From NCBI GenBank assembly GCA_023662825.1, contig JAMPIH010000010.1, positions 1 through 64,000 of the forward strand: a stretch of DNA of 64,000 nt, read 5' to 3'. Numbering within the stretch: the first letter of the stretch is position 1; every line of letters starts with the position of its first letter. This stretch comes from Bacteroides sp. GTDB taxonomy: Bacteria > Bacteroidota > Bacteroidia > Bacteroidales > P3. The position numbers were made by a program, and so were the translations under genes. The notes under the pieces were generated by a model that worked only from the letters and a program-made list of their open reading frames with translations, had not been told where the DNA came from and did no database searches. Shown piece by piece: positions 46,153 to 53,674 of this stretch.

Positions 46153-46956
46153 CTAGGGAACCAATACCACGCGGAAGCCAAGGCGGTAGTCGCCCCGGAA
46201 CCCGGGATTGTAGCAGCGCCGGTACGCCACCCGGCAGTACTTCGCATAGTTGTACCAACTGCCACCGCGGAACACGCGGGCGGAGCCCGAGGCCGATCCT
46301 GTCGGATTTTCAACAGCATCCTCATCATAAGAACCGTACCTATCCAAACACCATTCCCATACATTCCCGCTCATATCGTAAATCCCCAACTCATTCGGCT
46401 TCTTCATTCCCACAACATGTGTCGCACTTCCACTATTACCAATATACCAAGCCACTTCCTCAATATCGGGGCTTCCGCTGTACTTATACCCTTTGCTTTT
46501 CTTGCCGCCACGGGCCGCATACTCCCATTCCGCTTCCGTCGGCAAACGATAGGTCCTCCCCGTTAACGCACTTAGTTCCTCACAAAAATGTTGTGCCTCG
46601 CTCCAACTTACATTTTCCACTGGACGGTTTTCCCCTTCGAACTCCGAGGGGTTATTTTCATTTCCCATCACCGCTTTCCATTGAGCCTGAGTAACTTCAT
46701 ATTTACCTATGTAATACGGACTCAATGTCACTTTATGCACGGGAAACTCATCTTCTTCGGCATCTCCCACTTGCTCCGCCGTCGCCCCCATTTGGAAAGA
46801 GCCTCCTTCCACATACACCATCTTCAAATTCAAACCTGGAACAGACACCTCAGTAAAGTTCCTCCCTCTTTTGGGCTTGGTGTTGCTGCCATTTCCACAA
46901 GCCGCCAACAAAAGCATCGCCCATACTACAGGCAAAATCAAACTTAATCTTTTCAT
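46153..46956 (-). CDS. FGE-sulfatase/C-type-lectin fold lipoprotein with a diversity-generating-retroelement-like variable tail
   Basis: This 267-residue lipoprotein has a lipobox LLAAC with C20. The FGE-sulfatase fold is clear: VYVEGGSFQMGAT near 47-59, YYIGKYEVTQAQWKAVMG near 82-99, YRLPTEAEWEYAARGG near 136-151, MSGNVWEWCLDRYG near 194-207. The last 39 residues run from FRGGSW to GFRVVLVP and match the shape of variable regions in retroelement-diversified lectins. Twelve of fourteen candidate variable codons there are NNC and two are NNT. The same 3' segment is much GC-richer than the rest of the gene. A role as a surface ligand-binding protein is inferred. It is the third gene after a 218-residue protein and a paralogue. 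Confidence 0.85.
   Translation of the reverse strand: MKRLSLILPVVWAMLLLAACGNGSNTKPKRGRNFTEVSVPGLNLKMVYVEGGSFQMGATAEQVGDAEEDEFPVHKVTLSPYYIGKYEVTQAQWKAVMGNENNPSEFEGENRPVENVSWSEAQHFCEELSALTGRTYRLPTEAEWEYAARGGKKSKGYKYSGSPDIEEVAWYIGNSGSATHVVGMKKPNELGIYDMSGNVWEWCLDRYGSYDEDAVENPTGSASGSARVFRGGSWYNYAKYCRVAYRRCYNPGFRGDYRLGFRVVLVP
46161..46290 (-). other. Candidate DGR variable region (VR)
   Basis: This part of the gene encodes the GGSW...GFR tail. In it the codons at positions where template repeats usually have AAC are TAC, AAC, CGC, TGC, TTC, GGC or GAC, the set produced by changing the two adenines of AAC. No template repeat or reverse transcriptase gene can be found in the window. Confidence 0.5.
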
Positions 46957-47039
46957 CTTTGTTCACCCTTTATTATTCAACATAAAACCTTTTTCCTTTT
47001 GAAAGTTACCGAGTCGTTATCCTTGTTTCTCCAAGTAAA

Positions 47040-47915
47040 CTATAGTTCCAACACTACGCGGAAGCCAATATACTCACCTCCATTTTCATACGGGAGTCTA
47101 CCCGACACCCGACGGTCCAATCCACAATTGCTGCCACCACGAGCCATATGTCCTATATAGCTTTCGTCCATCCCTCTCGGATTTTCAACACCATCCACAT
47201 AAGAATCAGACCAATCCAAACACCATTCCGCTACGTTCCCACTCATATCAAAAATCCCCAACTCATTCCCCTTCTTCGTCCCCACTATCTGTTCCCCCCC
47301 CTCACGCCAAGCCACCTCATCGAGCATATCGCTTCCGCTGTACTTATATCCTTTACTTTTATTACCTCCACGAGCCGCATACTCCCATTCCGCTTCCGTC
47401 GGCAAACGATAGGTTTTTCCTGTCAGTGAACTCAGCCTTTTACAAAAAGACTGCGCGTCCTCCCAGCTTACATATGTTATAGGGCGACGTCCTCCATCGA
47501 ATTTCCAGAGAGCCCTCGCCATCGTTCTTTCTGCATACTTTTCTTCTATTTCAGCGGAGAATTCCAGCGAAAATATTTCAGATAATGTAGGAAAATCAAG
47601 CGGGATTATCCCATTCATTACAATCTTCCATTGCTCTTGCGTTACTTCAAATTTACCTATGTAGTATGAACTCAAAGTTACTTTACATGCGTGACCTTGA
47701 ACAGCCTCACCCTCTTTGAGATCCTTCAATTGCTCCGCCGTAGCACCCATTTGAAAAGAACCGCCCTCCACATACTTCATCTCTAAATTCAGTCCCGGAA
47801 CCGACTTCTCTATAAAGTCCATTCCCTTGGGGGGATTGGCACCATTGGCATTTCCACAGGCCGCCAACAAAAGCATTGCCCAGGCCACAGGCAAAATCAA
47901 ACTTAATCTTTTCAT
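47040..47915 (-). CDS. FGE-sulfatase fold lipoprotein, paralogue
   Basis: This 291-residue lipoprotein (C20) has the same signal peptide as the next gene with one change in the first 20 residues, and the same FGE blocks (KYVEGGSFQMGATAEQL, YRLPTEAEWEYAARGG, DMSGNVAEWCLDW). It has an insertion of about 25 residues after VTQEQWKIVMNG. Its tail (RGGSNCGLDRRVSGRLPY...IGFRVV) keeps the fold but lacks the NNC pattern. It is the second gene of the operon, 15 bases after the 218-residue gene. Confidence 0.82.
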   Translation of the reverse strand: MKRLSLILPVAWAMLLLAACGNANGANPPKGMDFIEKSVPGLNLEMKYVEGGSFQMGATAEQLKDLKEGEAVQGHACKVTLSSYYIGKFEVTQEQWKIVMNGIIPLDFPTLSEIFSLEFSAEIEEKYAERTMARALWKFDGGRRPITYVSWEDAQSFCKRLSSLTGKTYRLPTEAEWEYAARGGNKSKGYKYSGSDMLDEVAWREGGEQIVGTKKGNELGIFDMSGNVAEWCLDWSDSYVDGVENPRGMDESYIGHMARGGSNCGLDRRVSGRLPYENGGEYIGFRVVLEL

Positions 47916-47929
47916 CTTGTTTGCTCCTC

Positions 47930-48586
47930 CTATTGCACAAAATTTTTCATAAAGATGATGGTCAGGCTAAGCACAAAGTCAATTTCCACTCTTTCAATCT
48001 TATCGTCATGTTTAACATGATCATTTTGGTACCTGGTATAATAATCCAACACCTTTTCGAACATATTCGTAAACGCTCTCGAAAAACCCTTCGCGTTTTG
48101 GTACTGGCCAATTTCCGATTTTTGGTTTTCCAGACTCTTTTGGTTTCCCAAAACCCTTTTCAGCAATAACTCCAAGGCAAGCCGCATATCATCCAATGTA
48201 TTACGCACATATATGCCTTGGATGTACTTTTCCATGGCTTCTTTATACAATTTTTGCGATTCCGGATAATTATGCAGCCAATCCTCCACCTTTTTCACCT
48301 CATCCATCTCTGCAGGCAACAACATCGGATTTTCTTCAAAATAACGGGACAGGAAGCCCACAACCTCGCTCTCCATTTCCTCTACATCGTAAACACGGTT
48401 TGGATAAACGGTCAATGTAAGCGGAGGGTTATTCGCACTTTTACTCTCTGTAATGTTTACCCTAGCAACCGAAGGCAATCGCAACAACATTTCCCGCACA
48501 GCCTCTACGCGTTGTATATCTTTCGGGAAGACCTTTAGGTACTTTTTTTCATCCCCCCTGATTTCCGTGTCAAAATTTTTAGCCAT
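47930..48586 (-). CDS. Protein of unknown function with a helical, HEPN-like C-terminal domain
   Basis: This 218-residue cytosolic protein has no signal peptide. Residues 1-85 look like a small alpha/beta domain (YLKVFPKDIQRVEAVREMLL, VARVNITESK, LTLTVYPNRVYDVEEME). Residues 125-218 are helical with RNTLDDMRLALELLLKRVLG, KSLENQK, LDYYTRYQNDHVKHDDKI and a hydrophobic end. I have seen similar helical blocks in bacterial conflict-type proteins, but I cannot name the family. It heads an operon with two FGE-fold lipoproteins. The function is unknown. Confidence 0.7.
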   Translation of the reverse strand: MAKNFDTEIRGDEKKYLKVFPKDIQRVEAVREMLLRLPSVARVNITESKSANNPPLTLTVYPNRVYDVEEMESEVVGFLSRYFEENPMLLPAEMDEVKKVEDWLHNYPESQKLYKEAMEKYIQGIYVRNTLDDMRLALELLLKRVLGNQKSLENQKSEIGQYQNAKGFSRAFTNMFEKVLDYYTRYQNDHVKHDDKIERVEIDFVLSLTIIFMKNFVQ

Positions 48587-48652
48587 CTTCTTTTATTTTC
48601 TAGGGTTAAACATCTTTTCGCTCCGCAAGCCATTCCGCCCGAAAGCCGCCTG

Positions 48653-48660
48653 CAAATATA
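48653..48660 (-). promoter_or_regulatory. -7 promoter element of the 218-residue/FGE operon
   Basis: TATATTTG on the minus strand is a perfect TAnnTTTG box, with TTTA at 48681-48684 in the -33 position. The leader before the ATG at 48586 would be about 60 bases. Confidence 0.5.
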
Positions 48661-48711
48661 GCAAAATACTATTTAAATATTAAATCAATGAAAAATCAGC
48701 ACAAAAACAAC

Positions 48712-48818
48712 AATTATATTAATAAAATTTTATCCAATCAACAACTAAAGACACAAGCTTTTTTAGAATGATTTTGGTTCTGCAATGTCATCTTGATGAA
48801 AATTTTATTAATATAATT
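48712..48818. repeat. Perfect 20-bp inverted repeat enclosing 67 bp
   Basis: The arms 48712-48731 and 48799-48818 are exact reverse complements over 20 bases, AT-rich, and enclose 67 bases without a gene. No target-site duplication is obvious outside the arms. It could be a small MITE-like element, an invertible segment or a long hairpin. Confidence 0.75.
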
Positions 48819-48902
48819 CCAAGACACAAAGAACATCGGCATAAAGATTGGCTCTTCTTTCACTTTCCGCTGTCTTTGCGGCGTTTTCTTACGAGCAAGC
48901 TA

Positions 48903-49517
48903 CTATATCCGGGTGGCGATATCCGCCAGATAATCTTTTATCTCTTGCCCTGTGGGAGAATTGGGTAAGATAAAATCCACTTCTTCCGTGTAATCGATAT
49001 CTTCAAAATAAGAAAGTTGGGAACGGAAAAGTTTTTCGGAAAACAATTCGCCGAAAATCTCTTTAGCCCTGACGGAAACTTCACCCAAACTATGGTGATC
49101 CTTAAAAATAAAGCAAAGATCCACATAGTCTTTCCATTTAGAGCGCCGTCCCATTGCATAGGCCTTCATTGCCGCCAAATCCAACAAGGAAGGAATCCTT
49201 GCATATGTACCCACTTTTACTCCGGCTTCAATGTCAAACGGGTATTCAAAGAATGTTATCTTAACCTCATTTACAATCAGGTTCATCTGCTCCTCCACCC
49301 TTCGGGTAACGGTAGCCGGAAAACCGGAAGCTTCGATTTTATCAAGGTTCTTCTTGTGATTGATACGCCCGTTTTTAAAGAGATCGAAATCGATGGAACG
49401 CCGATGCCCGATATGCAAGGCTATGGCGGTTCCGCCAACCAGATAATACTCCCTGCGGAACCCGGAAATCAACGGCAGCAACTCCCGCTGCCGGTTGTTA
49501 AGAATTTCTGTGTGCAT
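48903..49517 (-). CDS. Nucleotidyltransferase, AbiEii toxin family-like
   Basis: This 204-residue protein has the MNT/AbiEii nucleotidyltransferase core: YYLVGGTAIALHIGHRRSIDFDLF near residues 24-47, with the GG and DxD pattern, and PSLLDLAAMKAYAMGRRSKWKDYVDL near 109-134. AbiEii proteins act as toxins by adding nucleotides to RNA. I start it at ATG 49517, where it overlaps the upstream small gene by 20 bases. The pair looks like a toxin-antitoxin operon. Confidence 0.8.
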   Translation of the reverse strand: MHTEILNNRQRELLPLISGFRREYYLVGGTAIALHIGHRRSIDFDLFKNGRINHKKNLDKIEASGFPATVTRRVEEQMNLIVNEVKITFFEYPFDIEAGVKVGTYARIPSLLDLAAMKAYAMGRRSKWKDYVDLCFIFKDHHSLGEVSVRAKEIFGELFSEKLFRSQLSYFEDIDYTEEVDFILPNSPTGQEIKDYLADIATRI

Positions 49518-49776
49518 AGCGGTTAAATACAAGCGTGAAGAAATTGCGGATTTCCGGATAATAGTTGTTGACTGCCCTGCCCTTGGCCGAAAAGAAGATA
49601 TCCGCCACCCTGTCTATACCCATGATGTCGAACAATGCCCGTACATCGTCCATCGAACCCTCGTTGAGGATGGTCTCCACAATCAGTTCCTCGCTGATGT
49701 TCTCCTTGCTCCTTTCGGGCGTGTACCAGAAATAAGCGCTATGGTCTTTGATAAACTGTTGCAACTGAGCCGTCAT
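49498..49776 (-). CDS. Small partner (putative antitoxin) of the AbiEii-like protein, DUF6922-like
   Basis: This 92-residue cytosolic protein has the pattern SAYFWYTPERSKENISEELI near 13-32, FDIMGIDRVADIFF near 49-62 and YYPEIRNFFTLVFNRYA near 72-88, resembling DUF6922 proteins that precede AbiEii-like genes in Bacteroidota. It overlaps the toxin-like gene, typical of toxin-antitoxin pairs. An antitoxin role is inferred from position. Confidence 0.65.
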   Translation of the reverse strand: MTAQLQQFIKDHSAYFWYTPERSKENISEELIVETILNEGSMDDVRALFDIMGIDRVADIFFSAKGRAVNNYYPEIRNFFTLVFNRYAHRNS

Positions 49777-49812
49777 ATCTTGTAAAGATACAAAATATTA
49801 TCGTTCGTTTCC

Positions 49813-50757
49813 CTACGATTCTCCAATTCCGCTGTCTTGCCGGCGTTTCAGATAAAGCTGGCAGCTGTTGATGATGTTCTGCCAGATGATGTAGGTGCCC
49901 ATGCCCACGATGGCCAGGGGCGTGGCGCCGCTTGCGGGAGTAAGGAACATGCCCGCCACCCAGATGCCCAGCACCATATTCTTCTGACCGAGGCTCTGCC
50001 CTCCGCTGATGCTGTCGCCGTAATGCCGCCCCAAGCGCTTGCCCAGGAAGAACATCAGCCCGCACAAGACCGCCGAACCGGCCGCAAGCATAAAAAGGGT
50101 CAATCCCCCCACATGGCTTCTCAATATGGCGTCCGCCATCTGCGCGGCGGCAAAGACCAGACAGGAAGCCCACAGGTAGAACGACACCTCGTGCCACCGG
50201 GCAAAACTGTCGTGCACGCGCGGTGCGGCATACTTAAGCAGCATGGCCAGCAGGAAAGGCCCGGCCAAGAGCGGCAGCACCCGCTTGAGGATGCCCCAGC
50301 AGGCCACCCAAAACGGAATCCCGCCCGCCGACTCGTGCAAAAAAGGGAACCAGAGCGGCGCCACGAACGAAATCAAGAGGCTCGACAACAAGACATAGGT
50401 GGTGTTCGACGCCCCGTCTCCGCCCAACTTCATCGTTACCACCGCCGAAGCTGCCGCCGTGGGCGTAAGGATGCACATCATGCTGCTCTCGGCCAGGTTA
50501 TTCCATCCAAAGGCGTTAAAGAGGTAATACAGCCCCATGGAACCGAACAGCTGAATGGAGAGGAACACCAGATGCACCTTGCGGAAACGTAGCTGCGAGG
50601 GGTCGATGCGGCAGAAGGTAAACAGCAGCATCGCGAAAATAAGATATACCGTCTTATCGGCATAGGCTATAAAGAAACTATGCCCCAGGCAGCCGATGAG
50701 CAAGGCCAGCAGCAAGGCCCAGTTCTTGACAAAACGCAGGATTCCGTTCAGATTCAT
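49813..50757 (-). CDS. BASS/SBF-like membrane transporter
   Basis: This 314-residue protein has about nine or ten membrane helices. The conserved MMCILTPTAAASAVVTMKLG near residues 91-110 and the later PASGATPLAIVG near 274-285 resemble the crossing helices of bile acid:sodium symporter folds. The substrate is unknown. ATG 50757 is chosen; ATG 50766 or GTG 50781 would add 3 or 8 residues. It follows hutI by 63 bases on the same strand. Confidence 0.6.
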   Translation of the reverse strand: MNLNGILRFVKNWALLLALLIGCLGHSFFIAYADKTVYLIFAMLLFTFCRIDPSQLRFRKVHLVFLSIQLFGSMGLYYLFNAFGWNNLAESSMMCILTPTAAASAVVTMKLGGDGASNTTYVLLSSLLISFVAPLWFPFLHESAGGIPFWVACWGILKRVLPLLAGPFLLAMLLKYAAPRVHDSFARWHEVSFYLWASCLVFAAAQMADAILRSHVGGLTLFMLAAGSAVLCGLMFFLGKRLGRHYGDSISGGQSLGQKNMVLGIWVAGMFLTPASGATPLAIVGMGTYIIWQNIINSCQLYLKRRQDSGIGES

Positions 50758-50820
50758 GCCAGACATCTCTCCGACCGACACCGCCCGAAGGCCGCACCGG
50801 TCCTACGGATTTCGTTAGGA

Positions 50821-52065
50821 CTACACCAGTTTGCCGTTCAGGAACACCTTGTCCACCTTGTTGTTGCCGAAAGAATACGGCATATACTCGTAGGTGGGGA
50901 TTTCCTTGGTGATGAAGAAATTGGCCTTCTTGCCCTTGGAGATGCCGCCCAGTTCGTCGCTCACACCCATGGCGCAGGCGGTGTTGATGGTGGTGGCGTG
51001 CACCGCCTCCTCCGGGTACATGCGGTAGCGCACGCAGGCCAGCGACATCACGAACTGCATATTGCCCGAGGGCGAGGATCCAGGGTTGAAGTCGGAGGCC
51101 ATAGCCACCGGGAGTCCGGCTTCCATCATATCTCGCACCGGGCTGAGCGGCATGCCCAAGAAGAAAGCCGCGCCCGGCAACACGGTGGGCATGGTGTCGC
51201 TGCCCTTGAGCGCGGCGATTTCCTTCTTGCCCACATATTCCAGATGGTCCACCGAGAGTGCCTTGTACTTCACCCCCACCTGAATTCCGCCCGAAAGCGC
51301 CAGCTCGTTGGCATGGATCTTGGGACGCATGCCATAGCGCGCCCCCGCTTCCAAGATGCGTTCGGTATCCTTTACGGTAAAGAAGCCCTTGTCGCAGAAA
51401 ACATCCACGAAATCGGCCAGCTTTTCCTTGCCGATGGCGGGTATCATCTCCTTTACAATCAAGTCCACGTATTCGGTCTGACGGCCTATGTATTCGCGGG
51501 GCACGGCGTGGGCACCGAGGAAGTTCGACCTGATCGTCATGGGCGATTTTTCCTTAAGGCGGGCAATCACGCGCAACATCTTCATCTCGCTCTTCAGGTC
51601 GAGGCCGTAGCCGCTCTTTATCTCGGCCGCCCCGGTACCGTAGGCGCACATTTCCTGCAGGCGTTCCCAGGCCGACTCGAACAGTTCGTTTTCGGATGCC
51701 TTGCGCAGGCGGTCCACCGAATTGAGGATGCCGCCGCCCCGCTTGGCGATTTCCTCATAGCTGAGCCCGCGGATCTTGTCGTTATACTCTATCTCGCGGC
51801 TGCCGGCATACACGATATGGGTGTGCGAATCGCAGAAAGCGGGGAACACAAAACGCCCCGTGGCGTCGATTTCCTTAACGCGGGGGTAAGCGGAGGCCAT
51901 TTCGCCCCACTTCTTCATCGTGCCGTAATCCAGAATCCGACCCTTGTCGAACAACAGAAAGGCGTTCTTTATCACCTTAAGCCGCTGCATATCCTTGCCG
52001 CAGACCTTGCGCACCGAAGCCGGCAACACCTGCACCAGCCCCTTGATATTGGTAACTACCTGCAT
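50821..52065 (-). CDS. hutI: Imidazolonepropionase
   Basis: This 414-residue metal-dependent amidohydrolase has the FPAFCDSHTHIVYAGSREIE zinc motif near residues 72-91, EIKSGYGLDLKSEMKML near 149-165, and further ligands in HANELALSGG near 241-250 and the late ASDFNPG Asp motif near 324. It is the third step of histidine degradation. Other hut genes are not adjacent. Its promoter at 52096-52128 is strong. Confidence 0.95.
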   Translation of the reverse strand: MQVVTNIKGLVQVLPASVRKVCGKDMQRLKVIKNAFLLFDKGRILDYGTMKKWGEMASAYPRVKEIDATGRFVFPAFCDSHTHIVYAGSREIEYNDKIRGLSYEEIAKRGGGILNSVDRLRKASENELFESAWERLQEMCAYGTGAAEIKSGYGLDLKSEMKMLRVIARLKEKSPMTIRSNFLGAHAVPREYIGRQTEYVDLIVKEMIPAIGKEKLADFVDVFCDKGFFTVKDTERILEAGARYGMRPKIHANELALSGGIQVGVKYKALSVDHLEYVGKKEIAALKGSDTMPTVLPGAAFFLGMPLSPVRDMMEAGLPVAMASDFNPGSSPSGNMQFVMSLACVRYRMYPEEAVHATTINTACAMGVSDELGGISKGKKANFFITKEIPTYEYMPYSFGNNKVDKVFLNGKLV

Positions 52066-52095
52066 ATCCGTAAAATTTTAACGGTTAAAGCCTCG

Positions 52096-52128
52096 CAAAG
52101 ATACGAATAAGCCGAGAGCAAAAGCAAA
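52096..52128 (-). promoter_or_regulatory. Promoter of hutI
   Basis: On the minus strand TTTG (52125-52128), 21 bases and TATCTTTG (52096-52103) match the consensus. The leader is about 25 bases. A palindromic element (52113-52165) overlaps its upstream side. Confidence 0.65.
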
Positions 52129-52165
52129 GCTCGCTTTGATTTTGCCGAGACGAAGTATCTTCGGT
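52113..52165. repeat. Interspersed palindromic element, copy 1
   Basis: The sequence has GAGAGCAAA, a CAAAGCTCGCTTTG palindrome, TTTTGCCGAGACG and a CGAAGTATCTTCG palindrome. A related copy lies upstream of dnaN (about 60632-60682). Confidence 0.5.
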
Positions 52166-52175
52166 GAAGCCCAAT

Positions 52176-53453
52176 TCAATCCCTCAAACAACCTATCGGA
52201 ACCACCCATACCCCGTCTTTCCGGCGGTAGGCATAGGGCGAAGTTCCCGTAACCACCATCAGGAAGGAAGGCGTGTTCATCTTGTCTGCATCTATTTTCG
52301 CCGCCAGTTTCTTCAACGACTCCGCGCCGGCCTCGATATGGGCATCACCCCCTAACTTAATCTCCACAAGCCCGTATCTTCCATTGCGCAAATGTATCAC
52401 GGCATCGCACTCCAATCCCGATTTGTCCCGGTAATGATAAACCGAACCGTCCAAAGCATCCGCATAGACCCTCAGATCCCGCACACACAATGCCTCGAAA
52501 AATATCCCCATCGTCTTTAGATGATTCACCAAATCATTCGGTCCCAAGCCCAAGGCGGCGATGCCGATCGAAGGGTCTGAAAAATAACAGGTATCGGAAG
52601 TCCGGATGGAGGTCTTGCTCCTCAGGTTCGGATTCCATGCCGGCGAATTTTCCAACACGAATATCTTCTTGAGTGCCTCGATATACGAAGTAACCGTTTC
52701 ACGGATATCGACCGCCTCGTCGTTCGCCTCTATATCGGAACAAATCGTACTCACCGTAACCTGTGTAGCCTGATTCCGTGCCAAAGACCGCAAGATGCGC
52801 TTGCTTCTTTCCGGGTCGCGATGCACACCGTCCACCCGCGAAATATCGGAATTCACCACACCGTCAAAATAATCGTATGCCTGATCCAAGGCCACCTCCC
52901 TGTCGAGAAAAACACCACGAGGCCAACCACCGCGACATATCAACCAAGCGATATCGTCTATTTTGTGCTTGTTGGTGGAGACTGCCGCATAGCCTTTGTC
53001 TTCAAACAACGCCTTCAGACTCACTTCCCCGTTGGAATCGCCCGACTCATACAGACTCATGGTGCGCATCGTAAGCCACGAAAACCGACCGGTTCCCGAA
53101 TGGTGAATCCTGCCTTTGTCGGCCGGCACCGCCGAACCCGTAAGGATAAAATGCCCCATACCTTCCCTATGGTCCACCTCGTAACGGATAACATCCCACA
53201 ACTGGGGAGCCAGCTGCCATTCATCGATAAGCCGGGGCGAAGCGCCCGCCAGCAAGGTTTTGGGCGAGATAGCGGCCAATTCCAAATTCTGGGCCATCTG
53301 CCCGGAATCGTCCATATAAAGGATGCTCTTGGCCTGCTGCTCGGCGGTGGTTGTCTTGCCGCACCATTTCGATCCCTGAATCAAAACAGCGCCTTTGCCA
53401 TTCAACTTGCGTTTTAACAACGCATCGGCAATCCTGGGTTTATATTTCTTCAT
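52176..53453 (-). CDS. P-loop ATPase with DUF4143-type C-terminus, second locus
   Basis: This 425-residue protein has a Walker A at residues 27-35 (GSKWCGKTT), a LIDEWQLAPQLWDVIRYEV Walker B segment near 74-92, and a C-terminal domain with SGLECDAVIHLRNGRYGLVEI near 359-379 (D and EIK-like nuclease-fold residues). It is only distantly related to the ATPase at 38411. I use ATG 53453. A -7 element (TATCTTTG, 53499-53506) and three tandem repeats lie upstream. Confidence 0.85.
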   Translation of the reverse strand: MKKYKPRIADALLKRKLNGKGAVLIQGSKWCGKTTTAEQQAKSILYMDDSGQMAQNLELAAISPKTLLAGASPRLIDEWQLAPQLWDVIRYEVDHREGMGHFILTGSAVPADKGRIHHSGTGRFSWLTMRTMSLYESGDSNGEVSLKALFEDKGYAAVSTNKHKIDDIAWLICRGGWPRGVFLDREVALDQAYDYFDGVVNSDISRVDGVHRDPERSKRILRSLARNQATQVTVSTICSDIEANDEAVDIRETVTSYIEALKKIFVLENSPAWNPNLRSKTSIRTSDTCYFSDPSIGIAALGLGPNDLVNHLKTMGIFFEALCVRDLRVYADALDGSVYHYRDKSGLECDAVIHLRNGRYGLVEIKLGGDAHIEAGAESLKKLAAKIDADKMNTPSFLMVVTGTSPYAYRRKDGVWVVPIGCLRD

Positions 53454-53498
53454 CTTCGCATAGTTCTCTCCAATCCACAACAGACTGGTTTCGTGACA

Positions 53499-53506
53499 CA
53501 AAGATA
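53499..53506 (-). promoter_or_regulatory. -7 promoter element of the second ATPase gene
   Basis: TATCTTTG on the minus strand is a perfect TAnnTTTG box 45 bases before the ATG. The -33 position falls at the edge of the tandem repeats and does not contain a TTG. Confidence 0.5.
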
Positions 53507-53522
53507 CATAATTATTTTTTCA

Positions 53523-53652
53523 TTTCATACTTTGGCTGATTTTTATTTCACATTTTGCCCTATTTCTATTTTATACTTTGACTGATTTTCACTTCACATT
53601 TTGCCCTATTTCTATTTCATACTTTGACTGATTTTTACTTCACATTTTGGCT
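53523..53652 (-). repeat. Tandem 46-bp repeats upstream of the second ATPase gene
   Basis: There are three units (53523-53568, 53569-53614 and a partial one from 53615) with a few substitutions. Each contains CATACTTTG or TATACTTTG and, on the plus strand, CACATTTTG followed by CC in two copies. The ten-base core ACATTTTGCC is shared with the repeats at 38288. Confidence 0.85.
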
Positions 53653-53674
53653 CGTACATCCAAGAAAAGACACC

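Larger units (their letters stand above)
48587..48902. other. AT-rich intergenic region with a perfect inverted repeat
   Basis: The region is 316 bases, AT-rich and without a gene. It holds a minus-strand -7 element for the 218-residue gene (TATATTTG, 48653-48660, with TTTA 20 bases before it) and the inverted repeat described separately. Confidence 0.65.

Noticed and set aside
46023-49800. A complete diversity-generating retroelement
   Set aside because: I looked for a reverse transcriptase, an Avd-like small helical gene and an AAC-rich template near the candidate variable region and elsewhere in the window and found none. Only the target-like tail is supported.
53523-53652. Possible CRISPR array
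   Set aside because: The 46-bp units are directly tandem and similar over their full length. There are no spacers.
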